A stretch of DNA of 64,000 nucleotides from Congregicoccus sp964517665 (lineage in GTDB: Bacteria; Verrucomicrobiota; Verrucomicrobiia; Opitutales; Opitutaceae), in contig CAZFCY010000001.1 of NCBI GenBank assembly GCA_964517665.1, positions 23,587 to 87,586 of the forward strand, given 5' to 3'. Below the pieces are notes generated by a model. That model was not told the origin of the DNA and made no database searches. It saw only the letters and a list, made by a program, of their open reading frames with translations. Position numbers and translations under genes: made by a program. Positions 59,675 through 64,000 of this stretch are shown here, one piece after another; the stretch's first letter is position 1, and each line of letters starts with the position of its first letter.

Positions 59675-61027
59675 ATGAAAACCCCAATGACTCGTCGGGA
59701 TTTCGTTTTCCGCACCTCACTCGCTTCGGCAACCACCCTGGTGGCTCCGACCATACTCGCCGCGCAGACGCCGACGCCCGCCGCCGGGGGCGGGCCCGAC
59801 ACACGATTGCGCGTCGCGATCTGCGGCGCGGGAGGCCGTGGCATGGCCGCCGTCCATGCCCTCGCCTCGGAAAACATCGTGGCCATCGCCGACGTCGACG
59901 AGAAGCGCTGCGCCGAGGCGCGGGAGGCGCATCCGAACGCGCGCTATTTCCGCGACTACCGCAAGATGTTCGAGGAAATGGCGGACCAGATCGACGCCGT
60001 CACCGTCTCGACGCCGGACCACATGCATTTCCCGATCGCGATGATGGCGATCAAGCACGGCAAGCACACTTTCGTGGAAAAGCCGCTCACCCATTCGGTC
60101 TGGGAAGCCCGCGAACTCATGCTGGCCGCGCGCAAGGCCGGCGTGGCCACGCAAATGGGCAATCAAGGGCACGCAAACGAGGGCACGCGCCTGATGCGCG
60201 AATGGATTCAGGCGGGCGCCATCGGCCATGTCCACACCGTCCATCACTGGACCAACCGCCCGATCTGGCCGCAGGGCCTGGACGCGCCCGACCACAGCAA
60301 GTTCATCCCGGTCGTGCCCGAGACGCTGAATTGGGACGACTGGCTGGGCGTCGCGCCCGAGCGGCCTTACGATCCGGCCTATGTGCCTTTCAACTGGCGC
60401 GGCTGGTGGGATTTCGGCACCGGCGCGCTCGGCGACATGGGTTGTCACGTCATGGACGCCACCTATTGGGCGCTCGATCTCGGCGCCCCGGAATGGGTCG
60501 AGGCCGCGGCCTCGCGGTCCACCGGCCACTCGCCGCCGAAATCATCGGTCATCACCTATCACTATCCGCAGCGCGGCTCGATGCCGCCGGTGGATGTCGT
60601 CTGGTACGACGGCGGCCTGTTCCCCACCCTCCCCGAGGGCGCGCCGGTCGACACCATCCTTCCCGAAAGCGGATCGCTGCTCATCGGCGACAAGGGCGTG
60701 ATGATGAGCGACACCTACAACCAGTCGGTGCGCCTCCTGCCGGAATCGAAGATGCGGGAGTTCGCCCCGAACCGTCCGCCGCGCGTGATCCCGCGGGTCG
60801 AGGGCGGCGATCACTTCGCCGAATGGGTGCGCGCCTGCAAGGGCGGCGAGAAGGCCGGCTCGAACTTCGACTACTCCGCGCCGTTCACCGAGGCGGTTCT
60901 GCTCGGCGTGGTCGCCTTGCGCGCGAAACACCGCATCCATTGGGACGCGAAGAACATGCGCGTGACGAACGACGAGGCCGCCAACCGCCACGTGCGCCGC
61001 GAATACCGCCCGGGCTGGGGCGTGTGA
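59675..61027 (+). CDS. Tat-exported Gfo/Idh/MocA oxidoreductase
   Basis: A 450-residue dehydrogenase with the twin-arginine signal TRRDFVFRTSLASATTLVAP and an Ala-type cleavage site near ILAAQ. The dinucleotide motif is ICGAGGRGMAAVHALA and the catalytic EKP Lys is in VEKPLTHSV. DMGCHVMDATYWALDL is the substrate-domain motif. It opens a plus-strand cluster with a ThuA-like protein, a DoxX-like protein and a third oxidoreductase, spaced by 12-24 bases, which suggests one operon for sugar oxidation. Confidence 0.93.
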   Translation: MKTPMTRRDFVFRTSLASATTLVAPTILAAQTPTPAAGGGPDTRLRVAICGAGGRGMAAVHALASENIVAIADVDEKRCAEAREAHPNARYFRDYRKMFEEMADQIDAVTVSTPDHMHFPIAMMAIKHGKHTFVEKPLTHSVWEARELMLAARKAGVATQMGNQGHANEGTRLMREWIQAGAIGHVHTVHHWTNRPIWPQGLDAPDHSKFIPVVPETLNWDDWLGVAPERPYDPAYVPFNWRGWWDFGTGALGDMGCHVMDATYWALDLGAPEWVEAAASRSTGHSPPKSSVITYHYPQRGSMPPVDVVWYDGGLFPTLPEGAPVDTILPESGSLLIGDKGVMMSDTYNQSVRLLPESKMREFAPNRPPRVIPRVEGGDHFAEWVRACKGGEKAGSNFDYSAPFTEAVLLGVVALRAKHRIHWDAKNMRVTNDEAANRHVRREYRPGWGV

Positions 61028-61049
61028 GCGCATCCAGAAAACGGATACC

Positions 61050-61982
61050 ATGATGAGAAAGGCGATTTCGCTCGCGCTGGTTGCGGTCTCCGCGGCCGGC
61101 TTGTGTTCACACGCGTCCGCCGCCGAGGCCACGGTCGTTTCCGACGACATCCGCGCCTCGATCGCAGCCGCGCTGCCCTCGCGCGCCGAGGCCGCCCGGC
61201 CAAAGCAGCCACGGCGCGTCCTCGTCTTCTATCGCACCGAGGGTTTCGCGCACAGTTGCATCCTGGTCGCGAACCACGCGCTCGCCGAACTCGGCCGCGC
61301 CACCGGCGCCTATGACGTCGAGACGAGCCGGGAGATGGACGCGTTCACGCCGGAAAACCTCGCGCGCTTCGACGCCGTTCTCTTCAACAACACCACCAGG
61401 CTGGCGTTTGCCGACGACGCGCATCGCAAGGCCCTGCTCGATTTTCTCGCCCGCGGCGGAGGGCTCGTCGGCGTGCACGCCGCGACCGACAACTTCTATG
61501 AATGGGACGCCGCCTGCGCCGCGCTCGGCGGACATTTCGACGGACACCCGTGGACGGCCAGGGGCACGTGGGCGGTCAAGCTCGACGAGCCCGCGCATCC
61601 CGCCAACGCCCCCTTCGACGGCGAGGGCTTCTGGGTCAACGACGAGATCTATCAAATCGCGGGCCCTTACGCGCGCGACACCCATCGCGTGCTCCTCAGC
61701 CTCGATATGTCAAAGCCGGAAAACTCCGCCGTAAAAGGCATCAAGCGCGAGGACGGCGATTTCCCGATCACGTGGCTCAAACACGCCGGCGACGGCAGGG
61801 CGCGCGTGTTCTATTGCTCGCTCGGGCACAACGAGCACATCTACTGGAATCCGAAAATCCTGCGCCATTACCTCGCCGGAATTCAGTGGGCGCTCGGCGA
61901 CCTCGAGTTGCCCGATGCCCCGTCGTCCACCTTGGACGACACCCAACCCGCCCTTGCTCCCGCGGCTCCCGCGCAACCCTGA
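61050..61982 (+). CDS. Exported ThuA-like protein
   Basis: A 310-residue protein with a signal peptide (ISLALVAVSAAGLCSHASAA) and a ThuA/class-I glutamine-amidotransferase-like fold: RRVLVFYRTEGFAHSC, LFNNTTRLAF, GGGLVGVHAATDNFYEWDA, WVNDEIYQIAGPYARDTHRVLLSLD and FYCSLGHNEHIYWNPKILRHYLAGIQWALG. ThuA acts in trehalose utilisation in Sinorhizobium, together with the oxidoreductase ThuB. The neighbour Gfo/Idh/MocA genes fit that pairing, with a 3-keto sugar as a likely intermediate; this is inference. The ATG follows the previous stop by 22 bases. Confidence 0.88.
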   Translation: MMRKAISLALVAVSAAGLCSHASAAEATVVSDDIRASIAAALPSRAEAARPKQPRRVLVFYRTEGFAHSCILVANHALAELGRATGAYDVETSREMDAFTPENLARFDAVLFNNTTRLAFADDAHRKALLDFLARGGGLVGVHAATDNFYEWDAACAALGGHFDGHPWTARGTWAVKLDEPAHPANAPFDGEGFWVNDEIYQIAGPYARDTHRVLLSLDMSKPENSAVKGIKREDGDFPITWLKHAGDGRARVFYCSLGHNEHIYWNPKILRHYLAGIQWALGDLELPDAPSSTLDDTQPALAPAAPAQP

Positions 61983-62006
61983 TTCGAATACTTCACACCC
62001 CGCATC

Positions 62007-62447
62007 ATGATCTCTCCTGCCCGTCTTCCCTGGACCGACGCCACCTGGGCGTTCCTCAGCCTCCGCCTTTTTCTCGCCTTTCGCTGGATCATCTCCGCGA
62101 TCGAGAAGTTCGAGCTGAACAACGAATACAGTTTCGCCAACTACTCCACCAACATGAAGCGCATGGCCGGCGGCATCGCCGGCTCGTCCTTCATCCCGCA
62201 GGCGCTCGCCACGCCCTACGCCTATTCGCTCGGCATCATCACCCTCGTGGTCGGCGTGCTCCTGCTCATCGGCGTGAGAACGCGCTGCATGCTCATCCTC
62301 ACCGCGCTGCTCTATATCAGCCTCTCGCTCGGCCTCATGGCGGTGGATGAAAACGAAGGCGTGGCCTGGCTCGCCATCCATGTCGCCCTGACCGCCGGCG
62401 CGCTCGTGCTCCTCCGGCACAACCGCCTCGCCGTCACGGCGGACTGA
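62007..62447 (+). CDS. DoxX-like membrane protein
   Basis: A 146-residue membrane protein with four hydrophobic helices. It starts with ATWAFLSLRLFLAFRWIISAIEKF, in which the Arg and Lys of the first helix are typical of DoxX/DoxD family members, and a PLATPYAYSLGIITLVVGVLLLIG-type second helix. DoxX proteins are linked with quinone-dependent oxidases or with membrane redox steps. Here it could pass electrons from the exported oxidoreductases to the quinone pool (menaquinone, made by the men genes in this window). The function is inferred only. Confidence 0.8.
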   Translation: MISPARLPWTDATWAFLSLRLFLAFRWIISAIEKFELNNEYSFANYSTNMKRMAGGIAGSSFIPQALATPYAYSLGIITLVVGVLLLIGVRTRCMLILTALLYISLSLGLMAVDENEGVAWLAIHVALTAGALVLLRHNRLAVTAD

Positions 62448-62459
62448 CCCGCTCCGCGC

Positions 62460-63842
62460 ATGAAACAACCGACCATGACACCCGATCCCGCGCGCGACGT
62501 CTCGCGCCGCGATTTCCTGCGCACGGGCGTGGCCGCCGGCGCCGGCCTCATTCTCGGCCGCGCCGCCCGCGCGGGCGAGGCTCCCGCGATCGTCACGGGC
62601 GCGCCGCAGGTGGTGAACGTCGCCCTCGTCGGCACCGGCGCCCAGGGGCGCGTGCTGATCGACGCGGCGCTCAATATTCCGAATCTCAAGTTCCGGGCGG
62701 TTTGCGACATCTGGGAATACAGCCGCCGCTACGGCGAGCGCTACCTCGGCAAGAACGGCCACGAAGTCCGCTCCTACGAGGACTTCGACGAGATGCTCGA
62801 CAAGGAGCGAAACAACATCGACGCCGTCTTCGTCGCCACGCCGGACTTCATGCACGCGCCGCACACCATCGCCGCGCTCGAGGCGGGCAAGCATGTCTAT
62901 TGCGAGAAGCTGATGTCCAACACCGTCGAGGGCGCGCGCGGCATGGTCCAGGCCTCCCGCCGCGCGGGCAGGCTGCTCCAGATCGGGCACCAGCGCCGCA
63001 GCAACCCGCGTTACCTTCACGCCCGCGACCGCGTCGTGCGCGGAGACCACATCCTCGGCCGCGTGACCAATATCAACGGCCAGTGGAACCGCGCCGTGAG
63101 CGAGGATCTCGGCTGGCCCGAGCGCTATACGATGGAGCCCGCGCTGCTGGAGAAATATGGATATGCCGGCATGCACGAGTTCCGCAACTGGCGCTGGTTC
63201 CGCAAATACGGCGGAGGCCCGATCAGCGATCTCGGCGCGCACCAGATCGATATATACAACTGGATGCTCGACTCGAATCCGGTCGGCGTCATGGCCAGCG
63301 GCGGCGTCGATTTCTATACCACCCACGAATGGCACGACAATGTCATGACCGTTCTCGAATACCCCACGCCCGAGGGGCTGGTGCGCGCGTTTTATCAAGT
63401 GCTCACCACGACCAGCGCGGGCGGCGGCTACTGGGAGTATTTCATGGGGACCGAGGGCGCGCTCAAGATGTCGGAAAACCCGCGCCTGACGAACGCCTTT
63501 CGCGAGGCGCGCGCGCCCGACTGGAGCCCGCATGTCGCCGCCGGGATCGTCAGGCCGGCGAGCGCGGACACGAAGCTGACCAAGCCGTGGGAAAAGCCGA
63601 AACCCACGACGGTGGACGTCCGCGAGACGGCGCAGCTCGACGCCTGGGAGCTGCCGGTCACGCTCGACAAGGCGATCCACCAGCCGCACATCGAGAACTT
63701 CCTCGACGCCATCCGCCACGGCACGCCGCTCACCTGCCCGGGCGAAGCCGCCTTCGCCAGCGCCGTCACGATCCTGAAGATCAACGAAGCCGTCGCCGCG
63801 CAAAAGCGCCTCGCCTACGCGCCCGAGGATTTCGTGGTGTAG
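62460..63842 (+). CDS. Tat-exported Gfo/Idh/MocA oxidoreductase (EKL variant)
   Basis: A 460-residue dehydrogenase with the Tat signal VSRRDFLRTGVAAGAGLILG. The Rossmann motif is ALVGTGAQGRVLIDAAL. The usual EKP motif reads CEKLMSNT: the Lys is kept but the Pro is Leu. DLGAHQIDIYNWML is the metal/substrate-domain motif. It is the last gene of the ThuA/DoxX cluster and starts 12 bases after the DoxX-like stop. The tail beyond the stop has no gene. Confidence 0.92.
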   Translation: MKQPTMTPDPARDVSRRDFLRTGVAAGAGLILGRAARAGEAPAIVTGAPQVVNVALVGTGAQGRVLIDAALNIPNLKFRAVCDIWEYSRRYGERYLGKNGHEVRSYEDFDEMLDKERNNIDAVFVATPDFMHAPHTIAALEAGKHVYCEKLMSNTVEGARGMVQASRRAGRLLQIGHQRRSNPRYLHARDRVVRGDHILGRVTNINGQWNRAVSEDLGWPERYTMEPALLEKYGYAGMHEFRNWRWFRKYGGGPISDLGAHQIDIYNWMLDSNPVGVMASGGVDFYTTHEWHDNVMTVLEYPTPEGLVRAFYQVLTTTSAGGGYWEYFMGTEGALKMSENPRLTNAFREARAPDWSPHVAAGIVRPASADTKLTKPWEKPKPTTVDVRETAQLDAWELPVTLDKAIHQPHIENFLDAIRHGTPLTCPGEAAFASAVTILKINEAVAAQKRLAYAPEDFVV

Positions 63843-63885
63843 GAAGCCTTATTGTTCCCGAACTTCACTCGCCATTTTCCGCTCC

Positions 63886-63903
63886 TGTAGGCCGCCAGCT
63901 CGC
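63886..63903. repeat. Dispersed repeat TGTAGGCCGCCAGCTCGC
   Basis: An exact complement of 55601-55618. A small GCCAG/CTGGC hairpin overlaps it. The window end (63843-64000) holds no gene that I can support. Confidence 0.6.
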
Positions 63904-64000
63904 TGGCGCTCCGATCGAGGGAGCCGAAGCGTCTGCAAGCAGACAGCCAGTTGTGTTCGGCCGAAGAGTTGCTGAGGGGGAAGAAAGGTGGTGAAGAGTC

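Noticed and set aside
7940..61050. Recurrent GGATAC/GTATCC hexamer as a possible uptake or modification motif
   Set aside because: I counted about two dozen copies by eye, and a base composition of about two thirds G+C predicts a similar number, so there is no visible excess.

Overview
The window is about 64 kb of high-GC DNA (about two thirds G+C by eye). It reads as a chromosome segment of a Gram-negative bacterium, most likely a verrucomicrobion close to Opitutales. The clues are lpxB (lipid A), lipoprotein and Tat signals, a menaquinone locus, a DUF5069 protein, a surface protein ending in the repeated NLSARA-type domain that I associate with this phylum, three Tat-exported Gfo/Idh/MocA dehydrogenases with a ThuA-like partner, and many short intergenic palindromes. 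There is no rRNA, tRNA, CRISPR array, integrase or recognisable transposase. The phylum call is an inference from gene content.

Layout. 0-3.5 kb: sulfate activation genes cysC-cysD-cysN on the minus strand, with a four-helix-bundle gene placed between cysD and cysN and flanked by 7-bp tandem repeats. 3.6-6.6 kb: acylphosphatase, ABC ATPase, ABC permease and a TPR protein (minus). 6.9-8.5 kb: an unknown protein and a hydroxypyruvate isomerase-like protein. 8.7-23.2 kb: a tightly packed eight-gene operon: TPR metallopeptidase, DUF4159, MoxR ATPase, DUF58, BatA-like VWA protein, giant coiled-coil membrane protein, second VWA/amidotransferase-like protein, and a caspase-fold-like protein. 23.3-29.0 kb: menF-menD-menB and metG (minus), separated by a 100-N gap. 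29.2-33.1 kb: three pseudopilin-like genes behind a leader that can fold. 33.1-37.3 kb: a LacI regulator followed by three dehydrogenases (sugar-acid catabolism). 37.5-42.5 kb: a tiny basic ribosomal-type protein, rimO, a HemX/CcsA-like protein with hemA, and lpxB. 42.5-47.5 kb: an Ig/repeat surface protein, then DUF4266 lipoprotein, thioredoxin-like protein, ApbE and DUF3570 barrel. 47.7-55.5 kb: gamma-glutamyltransferase, acyl-CoA desaturase, an exported metallopeptidase, a hybrid histidine kinase without its phosphoacceptor His, an EamA transporter and DUF5069. 55.7-63.8 kb: HEAT-repeat protein, S4 protein, three Tat-type Gfo/Idh/MocA oxidoreductases, a ThuA-like protein and a DoxX-like protein.

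The genes make four coherent systems: sulfate to PAPS activation; a MoxR/VWA envelope module; an exported flavin-transferase cluster; and a periplasmic sugar-oxidation cluster. Four-base ATGA or GTGA overlaps join many neighbours (cysC/cysD, acylphosphatase/ABC, menD/menB, hemX/hemA, the MoxR operon, DUF4266/thioredoxin), which supports translational coupling.

The most unusual features are the repeat-bracketed four-helix-bundle cassette inside the cys operon, the DUF4266-thioredoxin-ApbE-DUF3570 cluster, the His-to-Arg change in the hybrid kinase, a frameshift exactly at a 22-bp palindrome in the BatA-like gene, and an intrinsic terminator that abuts the rimO start codon. Two runs of N (10 and 100 bases) are assembly gaps; the first breaks the frame of the DUF58 gene.
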